Shown here: in pieces, positions 33,295-44,042 of the stretch
Position numbering within the stretch: the stretch's first letter is position 1
Layout of the letters: each line of letters opens with the position of its first letter
Assembly (NCBI GenBank): GCA_027576995.1
Contig: JANBQC010000067.1
Location: forward strand, 1-64,000
Reading direction: 5' to 3'
Length of the DNA: 64,000 bases
Source: Dimargaris cristalligena
Taxonomy: Eukaryota > Kickxellomycota > Dimargaritomycetes > Dimargaritales > Dimargaritaceae
Program-made: the position numbers and the translations under genes
Notes under the pieces: model-generated
The model's database searches: none
Seen by the model: only the letters and a program-made list of their open reading frames with translations
What the model was told of the DNA's origin: nothing

Positions 33295-33842
33295 CCAACG
33301 ATGGATGGCATTTATAGGGAAATTGAAGTGGCCACGATCTTCGCGTGATTGTCTAAAAAAACCCCGGCTTGTCTGACGGTAGTGAAGGCGAATGGGTCAC
33401 ACTATCCTAAGCCAGCGGAGCTGCCCAAAATTTAATGGGGCTGTAGTTTCATGTATATAATAAGGGTACGAATAATATATCTGCCTCACCATGCCTCCTG
33501 GGTAATTACATACAGGCGGAAAACGGTATTCAAATACATAATTGGTCATAAGCCCTGGAGAGGCTTTGTACCATATTTTTATAAATAATTTTGTGTAATA
33601 CCCATTCATTATGTTTTGCTTGCAGGGTGAATATATATGTTTATTGAAAAAGTAGGACACACCCACAAAAATAGAGTGTCTTTTATATATGCACCAATAC
33701 ACCCATACTGAAAGCCCTGCCAAGGTTGAACCAAGTATAAATTTCGAATACATGCAGAATGAGGGGGTGGATATCGCTAAAGGTATACGGACATATAGAT
33801 GGGCGTGGAATCGTTGACGAAATACACGTTATATTGAGAGTA

Positions 33843-34076
33843 TTACTTTGCGCCAGAACCACTGATGGCCTTATTGACTCCAGCTTCTGCCCCGGCGGTG
33901 ATAGCTGCTTTGCCAGCACTTGACCCAAATATTCTCTTTCCGACATTAATCGCTTTGCGGAAAATACTAGGAGCGCGCTTTTCTAGGACTGGGGCGGCGT
34001 GGACGGGAGGTTCCGCGACAAGGTAAACGGCGATAGTCAAAGCTACCAGGGTGGGGATGGTGGAAGTTAAACGCAT
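33843..34076 (-). CDS. Kex2-processed secreted cationic peptide precursor B, 77 aa
   Basis: Paralogue of the precursor at 28642-28875, same length and strand. The leader (residues 1-34, ending EKR) differs at only one residue (Thr6 for Ala6) although it has about seven synonymous changes. The mature part begins APSIFRKAINVGKRIFGSSA and differs from A at 11 of 43 positions, including charge-changing swaps (G40R, K51G). Cationic character, the G46-K47-R48 pair, the SSAGKAA core and the AISGSG.K tail are kept. It has no cysteines. A poly-G run follows just upstream of the ATG. I infer a secreted bioactive peptide under diversifying selection; the target is unknown. Confidence 0.82.
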   Translation of the reverse strand: MRLTSTIPTLVALTIAVYLVAEPPVHAAPVLEKRAPSIFRKAINVGKRIFGSSAGKAAITAGAEAGVNKAISGSGAK

Positions 34077-34312
34077 GGTGTACGGGGGGGGGGGGAAATG
34101 GGGGTGAGATTGAAGTAAAGCAATATAAGTGTGGAAAAAGGGGCGGAAAATTGCAGTGTAGCGAGCAGAGTTGACTTTGAGGAGTAAATGATCAGAAATG
34201 GTGTGGGTATAGTGCTAAATGGTAAATGTTAGGATGATGCGGATGCAAATACAGCAGTGATAATTAATGACAAGAGTGATAAGGATACGAAATGTAGGCA
34301 GACTAAACAGGG

Positions 34313-34321
34313 CTTTATATA
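34313..34321 (-). promoter_or_regulatory. TATA-like element upstream of peptide B
   Basis: TATATAAAG on the minus strand, about 240 nt upstream of the ATG, inside the same CAGGG-preceded block as in copy A. Confidence 0.55.
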
Positions 34322-34772
34322 CACCATGTGAAGTAATTGATAGATACTAGCCACTCCACTAGCTGTCGGGGAATGGCTCCTTTCTCGCCCGTCTTTTACA
34401 GGAAGACATGCAGTCCTTGCAATGGGATGAATCAACCCCGACCGGTGGAACAATCGCCAACTCGTTCATTTACAAGATTTACAGCCATTAATCTAGGTGG
34501 ACTAGTCATTGTTATGAACAGCATGGCTGCAGGATAAACCCACCTTCCTCAATACTATTATCGTAGATGGGCAACCAACAAAGGAGAGGGTGGGGAGGAG
34601 GAGGGGGGTGATCCTTTTAAATGTGGTAATCACGAGCCGTAGTGCCCCGTCGATAGAGTAGAACGTAGCGGTCATCCAGTCGCCTGTAACCCCCCACTAC
34701 CAAAGTACTAGTTTTGCCGGCCGTCCCTGATAAGTGGCGACCACGCCTTTGCTGCCTCTGTATTCCACTTTT

Positions 34773-34967
34773 ATGGTTGTAGGTATGATTAACGCCCTTT
34801 CCGTGGTATGTGTGGTGACGGTTGCGTATATGGTGCCTTTTGCCAGCGTGGGATGTGAACATTACAAGATGTTTGGAACTTTCCATCAGTCTTCACAATT
34901 ACGCGCCAAATATGCAAAAAGTCGCCACCCCATCCCAAAAAAGAAGACGTTATCCAATTTAAAGTAG
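34773..34967 (+). CDS. Possible small secreted basic peptide, 64 aa, divergent to peptide B
   Basis: ATG frame transcribed away from peptide B, with the two starts about 700 nt apart. It begins MVVGMINALSVVCVVTVAYM, a plausible signal peptide. The mature part is basic (RAKYAKSRHPIPKKKTLSNL near the C-terminus). The homologous region in duplication copy A is interrupted by a stop, so this frame is either a gene lost in copy A or an accident. No family is recognised. Confidence 0.33.
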   Translation: MVVGMINALSVVCVVTVAYMVPFASVGCEHYKMFGTFHQSSQLRAKYAKSRHPIPKKKTLSNLK

Positions 34968-36065
34968 GGCCCTTACCGTATTAACATTAATGGCCCCTCC
35001 AGCAGGTGAGGGCGGCTAGGTGATCTAGCAGGGCGGATAATACGATTGAAAATATTAGAGTGGGAGGGGAGCTGGATTGGTGGGTAATACAAATGATTAC
35101 AGGCGGATCAGGGAAGGAAAAGGGGGGGAAACTATATATTAATAGAAGAGGAGGGGTTGTAATAAAGAAAAGAGGGAGGGGAGAAACAATGAGTTGTAGA
35201 TTAATGTCGGGTTTTCCTCGCATTGTAGCGCTCCCTGCTATACGACCACAATAAAGCACCAGGGTATATGGCCCCGTCAACTACCAGAAGGTGCAAGTTA
35301 TTTTAGGCCTTAAATACCCCTGCTCAAAACCACACACCCACTCTTCCCCCCTCCTTCACCTCTGCGATCGTTCTTTAACTCTGCCCCTCCCCTTCCAACT
35401 GATCAACATCTGGGACTGGAGCCAACCATAAGGACGGAAAGAGTTTATTCAGTGGATTGTAAGAGTTGCTTGGTCAGCGGTTTATTCATCCCAATGGGCC
35501 GGCTTTCAACCCAGTTGCTGTCTAATGGAAAGCTCAATGGTAGGACCGGGCTTTATTGACTGTAAATATATATATGGCCAATATTTCCTACTCCCATTTT
35601 ATTATACGCCCTATGTAGCTGGGTCGAAATTACGCCCATGGACCTCAGCCCTTTCCACCCTATCTATATTGCTTTATACAGTGCCGATGTACAAAGAAGG
35701 TGAACAAGTAGTAGAGTCACCGGCCGCTGTTTCGGTATTGTCATTTTGAGAGTAGGACCAGCTTAGTTCAGTTAAGGACACTCGGCTTTAATAGTCACAC
35801 GTTTTGTTTGTTTGTTGGGCAAGGTCTTCATGCATAATTAGGGTTAGTATTGTGCGGCGGATAACATATAATGTCTGTATGGCTAATGGGCAGCCGACTC
35901 ATCCGCTGATGACTTATTAGATGTGCCAGTGTGAGTATGAGGGCATCTCGTAAATGGGTATTATTTCGCGCTCTTGAGCGTCTGTCCATTATGCAACTAG
36001 CTTCTTCTAGCTATTGCCTAGATTAATTGCTATTAGCATTGTAATGGGCATAATCAACTTAGGTG

Positions 36066-36505
36066 CGCCCGTGTTATTTTGACAACCCTATAAAATGAAA
36101 ATGCCCAATTTATGGAGCCACTCTATAGTACCATACTTACTCTACTAGAATGTTTGAAACTTATGTATATGGTAAGAAACGCAAGGTACTATATATTAAT
36201 GGCTACTGATGGGGTAAAATGGAGGAGGATCTCTCACATTGAATCAATACTTTAATGGAACATCTATGGTCTTCTTCTGCCTGGGTTTTTAGGTCACCTG
36301 ACTTTATAGTCCCAGGTCTATCTCCAAGAAGCACGAAGTCTCTCCTCTCCTACGCTTCCTCAGAATCGCTAACTTACCATGGCAATTGGCCAGGATATGC
36401 GGAGTCTTGGCAGATGAGAGATGACCTATATTCCCATTCCATTACATTCCCTCTCCAATTCATCATTTGTTTTTTTTTTTGGATTTTCGTAACTAATTAA
36501 ATAAC
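36066..36505 (+). promoter_or_regulatory. NudC upstream region
   Basis: About 440 nt before the NudC ATG. The last ~80 nt are pyrimidine-rich with a T-run (36468-36480), typical of a leader here. No separate gene is seen; the short plus-strand frame at 36255-36500 has no support. Confidence 0.4.
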
Positions 36506-37063
36506 ATGGCTACGTCTACTACCCCCGTCACCAACGCCGACCTCCCCTACGAATGGCACCAAACGCTCGCCGATGTGGACATTAGCATCCCCCTTCCCGC
36601 CGGCACTCGTGCGCGCGACCTCCAAGTAGTGATTCAGAAGTCGCGTATCCGCATCGCCCCCAAGGCATCTTCTACTTCTTCTTCTTCTTCTTCCCCTTTG
36701 CTCGAAGGCGACCTATTCGCCGCGGTTCAAGTCGACGACAGCACCTGGACCATCGAGGACCAGTGCCTTTTACTGGTACACCTCGAAAAGCAAAACCGCA
36801 TGCAGTGGTGGCCCCACGTCGTGACCCACCATCCCCAGATTGACGTGACCAAGATCCAGCCGGAGAACTCGAAACTGTCCGATTTGGACGGGGAAACGCG
36901 GGGAATGGTCGAGAAAATGATGTACGAACAACAGCAAAAGGCCCGCGGGGAAACGGCGGGAGCGGGGGCCGATGGTGAGGAGGCCCGTAAACGGCAGATG
37001 CTCGAACAGTTTAAACAACAGCACCCGGAAATGGACTTTAGTCAGGCTAAAGTGGATATGTAA
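36506..37063 (+). CDS. nudC: Nuclear distribution protein NudC (CS-domain)
   Basis: Single-exon 185-aa NudC, a p23/HSP20-like CS-domain co-chaperone that stabilises dynein-pathway proteins and is needed for nuclear migration in fungi. The CS domain spans about residues 12-100 (YEWHQTLADVDISIPLPAGT at the start; STWTIEDQCLLLVHLEKQNR; MQWWPHVV). The C-terminal signature is MVEKMMYEQQQKARG, and the end (FKQQHPEMDFSQAKVDM) is the conserved NudC tail. A poly-Ser insert (TSSSSSSPL, about 56-66) sits in a CS loop. Length is normal for fungal NudC (about 190). The start is supported by the pyrimidine-rich leader and a good CS-domain N-terminus. Confidence 0.95.
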   Translation: MATSTTPVTNADLPYEWHQTLADVDISIPLPAGTRARDLQVVIQKSRIRIAPKASSTSSSSSSPLLEGDLFAAVQVDDSTWTIEDQCLLLVHLEKQNRMQWWPHVVTHHPQIDVTKIQPENSKLSDLDGETRGMVEKMMYEQQQKARGETAGAGADGEEARKRQMLEQFKQQHPEMDFSQAKVDM

Positions 37064-40000
37064 AAACAAAACAAAAAACTAACAGATACATATTGAAGCT
37101 GGTTGCTATAAATAAGGCAATTCGAACTATAAGATTAGGTATCCGACGACGTAATTATGATTTTGATTGCGCTTTCCTTCTATTCTAATGGCGAGTTCGC
37201 CGTGGTCCAAAAAATACGTACGGGTTAGCAAATGCGAGCTATGGGTAAATAGCAGTCACCCCGCTTTTGTTATTTAGCTGGCACCGATTCCATTCCCGAA
37301 ATGGAGACCCCCTTATATTTACCAAATCAGTACTCACTACTATTCACCCCCCCCCCACCCCATATCTGCCCAACGAAGTTAATTGCCCCAAATTAGGAAG
37401 CCGGTAGCTCGGCAAAATCTTTAAGAAACCTAATCTTCCGTTTCAATAAAGCCAACCCTCTTGACCTAGCCGTGTATTGGACACGACGAATATGGCAGGA
37501 TAAGACCCAGGCCCCAATTTGCGGCGATATTTAATCAACTGTTATACCCTTTGTTGCAAATTTGTGTCGAGGCGGACCTGAGCGATGAGTCTGTAAGGGC
37601 CCGGGATAGTGTAGGCCATAAGATCCACTCGCTCCATACGAAACCACCACTAGTATGCCTCGGTAACAACCATATTCCGTGGTGGGGTTCCGAAGATCCA
37701 CCCATCTCCCGGCGGACTTTACAAATGAGAGTCCCCCGACTCTCTCTTTAACCCCTACATTTGCGATGTTCATTGGACCCACCGCTGTATAGCACCGTGT
37801 TATAGACACCTTTACACGCTATTTTGGACTGCGGTATCGGCCAAAGCAGAGGGTTTAAGGGGTATCATTTTAACATGTGATAATGTAGGTTGTATGTGGC
37901 ATGAACTAAAGCCAGTGAGCTGATTTGCGGTCGGGTAATAGAAATATAAGGGTCGCGCGGTAATGATCCACGGCCATTATTCGATAGCACAGACGCTTCT
38001 GGGGTTGATGGGGGCTAACTATTGGCGGGTTTAAGATCGCCATCCATCAAATAAGAACAGGAGGTATGTATTATAGAGTCAAGGAGAGGAAGGGATTATT
38101 ATCGTCAAAAACCAACCAAAGGAATCTCCCCCATCCCCTCTACCTCTCACCCTCGCTCCTGGACTAAAGTATTTAGCACGCATCTAAATATGAAAAGACC
38201 GAGGAAACGGACAAGTCCCTCGCATCCCACCCACAAGCCCTTTTAATTGCACCCGCACTGGACTGTAGTTGTATAACACTTATCCCTGAAGAGGCACCTA
38301 TAGGCCCATCGTGCAGGATTTACCCATAAGGGGAAAAGACCCGCGACAATCTCGGCTGTCATTCTATTTCATGTAAACCCCCCTCACCCTACCTGGATCC
38401 CCGGAATATATATGACACCGTGCCAATCATTTACCAAACGACCTCTGCTTACTGGCCGATGAAAGCTGATAAGAACGGAAGAGCCCCGTGCATAAATGAT
38501 GTATAGCCAGCCACACATTCGTGACCAGACTGCTTATCCCTGGGATATTCTAGGGTTGGCATATAGAATAAGGGTATAGAGAGTATAGGGTGTTGAGTCA
38601 ATGGAGAGACCCGACTGGCTGGTCAAACCTAACTATATAACTATATAAAAATTCGGCTTGATAAAAAATAAAAAGAACGGTCTAACCCCGCGAGCCGCCC
38701 CTGCGCCTCATTGGCAAGAAGCAAGTCACGCCACTATCATGGGCGTATGATATCGCGACTGAATAGGCAAAAATGGTTTAAAGGCGAAACGAAACAAAGA
38801 CGGAATGGCAGCATATCCCCTCCGAGCACCAGCACGACCCTCTCTATAGGGACTGTTTCCATACCTGAGTTGAGTAGACTTGATGGAGATACTACTAGTA
38901 GTGCCGACAACTCCCTTAAAACCCCTCTATTTCAGCATGCCCATGTGTGTGTGGTGGGGTCAACCCACTACTGGCTGAGGTTTTGTATACATGATCAAGC
39001 CTGCGGCCCCCCACCACCTACCTACACGCACATCCCCATCTACCCACATAAACACGAGGAGTCAAAGTGGCGGTGCTGTATAGATCGTTCGTTGTTGGCG
39101 TGAAGCGGGGGTGCCCTACGGACCAATCCCTTGAGCACCTTTTTGAAGAAATAGGTAAGTAGACAGAGAGAAAAAGGTGGGTGTGGTTGATTGGGCTTGG
39201 AGGGACGAGACTCTATAGTCGGAGAGTTACGCTATCCTATCGATAATTCACGTTTAAAATGGACCCCCGTTTCGATTCTATGTTCATACTACTCATAATA
39301 ATACTAAAAGATTTGAACGCCAAGAGTAATTTTATTGGGCCGCCACCTCAGGCAGTTTTTAATGAACGAACATTAATTACGAGAAGTTGGATAATCCCTG
39401 CAGGTGTCAGTTGGAAGGTTGGCGACGAAGAATGAAACTGAAGGAAATCACAATTATAGCATCCGTACGCGCATGCCTTCCACCTTGACGCCCTTTCCGC
39501 TTGGAATTCATTTCTTGGGGATTTCCAAACATCTCGTTGGGAGAAGGCTCGGGGAATGGTAGGCGACCAACTAATTCTAACCTACAAAAAAAAAAGGAGG
39601 GGGAGGAAGGACATCATAGGTGTGTAGGAGGGAGGAGGGTAGAGATAGATGGGACTGGGGCGGAACGTGTTGTTGTGGGTTATTAGTGATAACCATTGGG
39701 GCTATAGGAAAGGGGGGATATGTATGTTTCATTATTAGCATGGCCGGACGAATCGTCGGGCCCCTCCCACTAAACCGGAAGGCTCCCGAAAAACACTATG
39801 GCGTTACCGACTGGCCGTATAGTAGGTGTGACAATGTCACGGCCGCCACGACTAGATTACACGACCGAATCAGCATCCCGCCATGATACCATTATGTTCC
39901 AAGTACAGCCATATCGTATACTCTGGAGCAAATGGCTAATGAACCCTCCCCAACCGACGGACTAATGTAGTGGGCATGTGGGGAAATACGCCGTGGAGGA

Positions 40001-43000
40001 AATAGGGAAGCTGGGCGGAACTGTGTTTAAAATATGTGGCCAGCTAGCTATAAGGGAAAAGTGTTTAGAGAAAAGGGTAAACCGGCCGCTATTCCTAAAC
40101 TACACTTGGACACTGTATCCCGAACAACTCATCCGAAATAGGCAACCGGATTGACCCAGGGGCGTGTCGAGAGGAATCCTCGAGATATACTATAACGAAG
40201 CCTTCGGGACTAAGAAGACCTGAAGGGCCTTGGCAGTTGGGGGAGTCCAGCCTCCTACTTCCGGTGGAGACTCGATTTTCCTATGCCCCATTGCGAATAC
40301 AAAGGAAGTTCCTTACATTATGCCTAGCCGCCGCAGGAGTAGCCCGGAAAAGGAAAGGTGAGCGCCCTATAGCGAAGACCCGATACCTCGACTACCACCA
40401 CCTCTGTGGAGGGGGGGCGGCCTGGGGTAAAGGCCAATTAAGGAGGAAATCCACGGACTAGGCCCAACAGTCAGTCTGGCGATGTACAAGGGCCAGCACC
40501 ATTGTTATCAGCAGGGCAGATGGCTGGAAATTAAAAATATATCCCTTAATAGAGAAGGAGGCCTTTAAACTAGGCGAGGAGAGGGGGGAGGTGCCTCTCT
40601 ATTCAGGGTGCGTGGAAATATATCCGCCAAAAGCAATTTTATACGCACCCTGTTTTATAAATGTGTACCCAGGTATATATACCGTAAAAGCATTTATCTC
40701 TTACAACCTTTTCATTACTATATTAAAGATACCGATGAGATGATGCCCTCCCTATATTCCCCACTCTCTCTCCCCCTTCTTTATCAGCTAAGGAGCACGC
40801 CATCGCCAGCCAATCAACCAGTAGGATGGGCCGGGGACAGGTAATGCAGTTCAGTAGCACCACCAGCACGAATCTCACAGTGTGTATATCAGCTGGCCCA
40901 CCACACTCTGCCAAAAGACCATTTCGGCCATGGGCGCCTTCTGGATGTATTCCCCTACTCCGACAGGGGAGAAAACCCTTGAAAACAAAGGGACGCAAAG
41001 ACAAGAAAAGCAAAGAAACCCTGTCCGCAAAACAACGGTCACAAAGGCCAGTCTCGGAACCACCCGCCTATAGGGGATCCGTATATATATATATATATTT
41101 ATATTTATATACATTCAAGGCGGTGGTGGTGAGCCATAGTGGGCTGGAATGGGGAGGAGGCGTTGCTGGGCCATAATAATGCCCAGCGGAAAAGGGGGCA
41201 TGAGGTGCGGATAGGGAACCCGAGACTGCTGACCAGGCGGCCCCGATTGGGAACCGTGACTGGTCTACGTATAACCTCCTCCCCCCTTTCTCATATCGCG
41301 GGCCACTCTAAATTGTGGGGCGGAGTGGGATGGAAATGACCCGCCCAGAACCGAAAAGAATCATCTTATCGCAGTCATCAAAGAGGGTGGCGGCAATGAT
41401 TAATGAAGCGTAGAAATGGAAGGAACTGGCAAAGCGGATGTGGGAATATAGGCGCACCTGACCCCATTAGCCGTATCTAATCAATTCTTCATTCCCAATA
41501 CATGCAATATACCATACCATACTGTACTATACTATACTATACTATATTTATACATATATACATACCCACAGACGTGGCCACCCCACCTTGCCCCGCCGCC
41601 CCACGCAGCATCCCGGCGCACTAGTGGTCCCCTACCCGAAGGAGTGTTCCTCGCGACAGCGGCACCTCGTTCAGTTGATGCACAGCAACGGCTGGGAAAC
41701 AATACAGTAAAGTTGGTTTATCCTCTCCTATCCAGCCCACGTGCCAAAGGGAGACACCGAATGAGAAGTGACGCTAAACTGGGCTGGAAAAGGAGGAATT
41801 TGAAAAAAAAGAATAAAAGGGGGGAGGGGTGTTGAAAGGTCGAGTGATTCTTGTACATTTTAGCCCCCTCGCCATTATAAAAATACGCATGGCATCTGTC
41901 CAAAACGAGTCACACTGCCAGTTCTATTCCATCACACACACACCCACATGTATATATATATATAATATATACATGTACACATCTGTACTTACGTAGATGC
42001 AGCCGAGTGGATTATAGGTGACGGCGGAATGGCTCTTCCAAGTAGCCACTATTCGCTATCGATGGCGCCATCATTGTAGGGGTTGTCGGTACACACACAT
42101 ACGCACACCTGCTTTAATAGACCGACCATGGTAGGTATAGTGACTGCCCAGTCGCTGCAGGTATATTGACCCCTCCATCTAGAAGGACCAGCGCCCGCCC
42201 ATCTGACGAGAATAATCAATCAGCTGAATACATTATGGAGGAGTGGTGGTAGTAGGTGCCAGATCCGCAGTGACTCGGAATAGACAAACTCACCCGAACG
42301 GCCGCATCGTATCTTTCCAGGATCGCTTGTAGCCGGAGGAAGAGTGCAATGCCGGTCCAGCCGAAGCCCTGGGAGGTTAGATTCCCGCCCTTTCGGGGCA
42401 GCCGCAAGCTATAGACAGGCACGTGAGCGGGGTGATGATGATAGGAGAAGCCCCTCTCCATCTTCGTATATCTATTTTTTTCTGGTTTGGCGGACAATCA
42501 ATGTGGAAAGGTGGGTGTGTGTGTAAAAAATAGAAATACACTAGTGAGAGGAGGGCGCATTGTTTCTTGGCACTAAAACGAGTCCGCCATACCCAAAGTA
42601 TGGGTGGGGTCCGCCAGTAGACTTTTTACCGATCACGGGATTATTAACATCCGAAATTGGGGCCAAATAATTAGTATGGAGAAGGAGGAGGTATTTTCTT
42701 CCATGGATGGCCCCCTCTGGTACTGTGTAATGCGGTTGATTTATTTTTCGCAACCGTATAATGGCAGTTGGTGCGACCACTAGAAACAAGGAAAAGAGAT
42801 GGTGTATATTGAACCAGTGACCATGTGTGCGTTGGGGAGAGCGGTTGGACTGCTGCCAAAGCCAGACAACCATAGCCTCTATACTATTATCAGCGTAGAA
42901 GGGGTGTGTGGACACTGAAACAACAACCAACTGTATTTTCACCCCTATCGCTGGGCCTGAACCGGAGGATACCAGCAGGTCCATAGTATATACCCCGACC

Positions 43001-43870
43001 AAAACTAACCAACTACTCTGGTTTAGCGTAGCAGCTGCCTGCTAAGGACGATTAGGAATCCTCCAACCACCTCAACTATGGCCATAGGGGTTGGGGAAGA
43101 GGAGGGGGTGGAGAACCAAACAATTACCGCACCACACCACACTGACACGGCCCCTTTTACGGCAACAGGCCGATTTCCACGGCCCTGGTTCACCACTGGG
43201 GCGATTAATTTTGAGTGGGGAAACAGTCGGTGGTTAAATTGGGTGGCTACTATAAGCGGCAATCGACACTGCCTGACTACTGACCCCTGTACGGCCGGGG
43301 TTTTCTCGTTCTTTTCTCACTTATTTAGATATATATATATATATAGTTGGGTAATACTGAGTGACAACCCCGTCTGGAATATGGGGAGGGGGGATCTGGC
43401 TGGGCAGGGCCCATGTGGATAACAGTGAATCATTGAAGCTGTTCCCTTTGGGCGTGGGAGGCGGCTCTTATGACGATAGCAGCTGTCTGCCTGTCTTATC
43501 AGTAAGATCAATATCACCCCAACACGAATACCAACATCAACATCAGCACCACTACTGTAATAAGGGGGATATATATTCCCCAGCTCCCTCTTCTTCCGGT
43601 TAACCCTCTAATTAACGGAGATGAACACCCCCAATAGATTGGCCATTCACTGCGGAACCCCAACCGCGTTACAACAAGTCCCACTGTGCAGTCACTTGGT
43701 TGATTTTTTTAGCCATAGAGAGGGGGTACATATATATGAGATGGAGAGGCCCCTTTCATCGCCCATAGACGGGAGGTAACCCAATCACTACTATGTATAT
43801 ATAAATGTACATTTTACGTTATAATAATAACATCGCCGCTGATAAGATGACGGCCGGTTGGTTGGTTGTA
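37064..43870. other. 6.8-kb gene-poor region
   Basis: Read on both strands; no family-recognisable gene was found. Frames of 80-150 aa exist (for example minus 42541-43002, plus 38711-39103, plus 40826-41176). Most start at non-ATG codons, overlap frames on the other strand and show low-complexity or restless composition. Features are simple repeats: ACTAT repeats at about 41520-41545, TA runs at about 41084 and 41956-41972, and CA-rich tracts. Unrecognised RNA genes or regulatory DNA are possible. Confidence 0.45.
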
Positions 43871-43966
43871 ACTTTTTAAGTGGTCACATGAACCAATCAA
43901 GTACTTTTTAAGTGGCCGCATGAACCAATCAAGTACTTTTTAAGTGGTCGCATGAACCAATCAAGT
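43871..43966 (+). repeat. Tandem repeat, 3 x 32 bp, each with a CCAAT box
   Basis: Three abutting 32-bp units, each starting ACTTTTTAAGTGG and ending ACCAATCAAGT, at 43871, 43903 and 43935. The units differ at only three positions. Each unit contains CCAATCA (reverse TGATTGG), the consensus bound by fungal HAP/NF-Y-type complexes. No spacers separate the units, so this is not a CRISPR array. Confidence 0.9.
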
Positions 43967-44042
43967 TGGCCGGGTGTTACTTAGGCATGGCTAGTTTTTA
44001 TAGTGGGCCGGGTGTTACTTGGGCATGGCTAGTTTTTACAGT
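43967..44042 (+). repeat. Tandem repeat, 2 x 38 bp
   Basis: Immediately follows the 32-bp array. Two units with the core GGCCGGGTGTTACTT.GGCAT then GGCTAGTTTTTA.AGT, offset by 38 bp, differing at two or three positions. Confidence 0.88.

Larger units (their letters stand above)
33295..36065. repeat. Segmental duplication, copy B
   Basis: Second copy of the block at 28100-30730, in direct orientation and about 5.2 kb away. It carries peptide precursor B, the same TATA block, and the divergent 64-aa frame that is interrupted in copy A. Pyrimidine/purine landmarks and the run of small indels are collinear along nearly the whole length. Confidence 0.8.

Noticed and set aside
42541..43262. Minus-strand frames of 153 and 79 codons
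   Set aside because: Both begin at TTG, have no motif, and the opposite strand is equally open.
43871..43966. CRISPR-like appearance of the 32-bp repeats
   Set aside because: The units abut with no unique spacers, there are only three, and the genome is eukaryotic.
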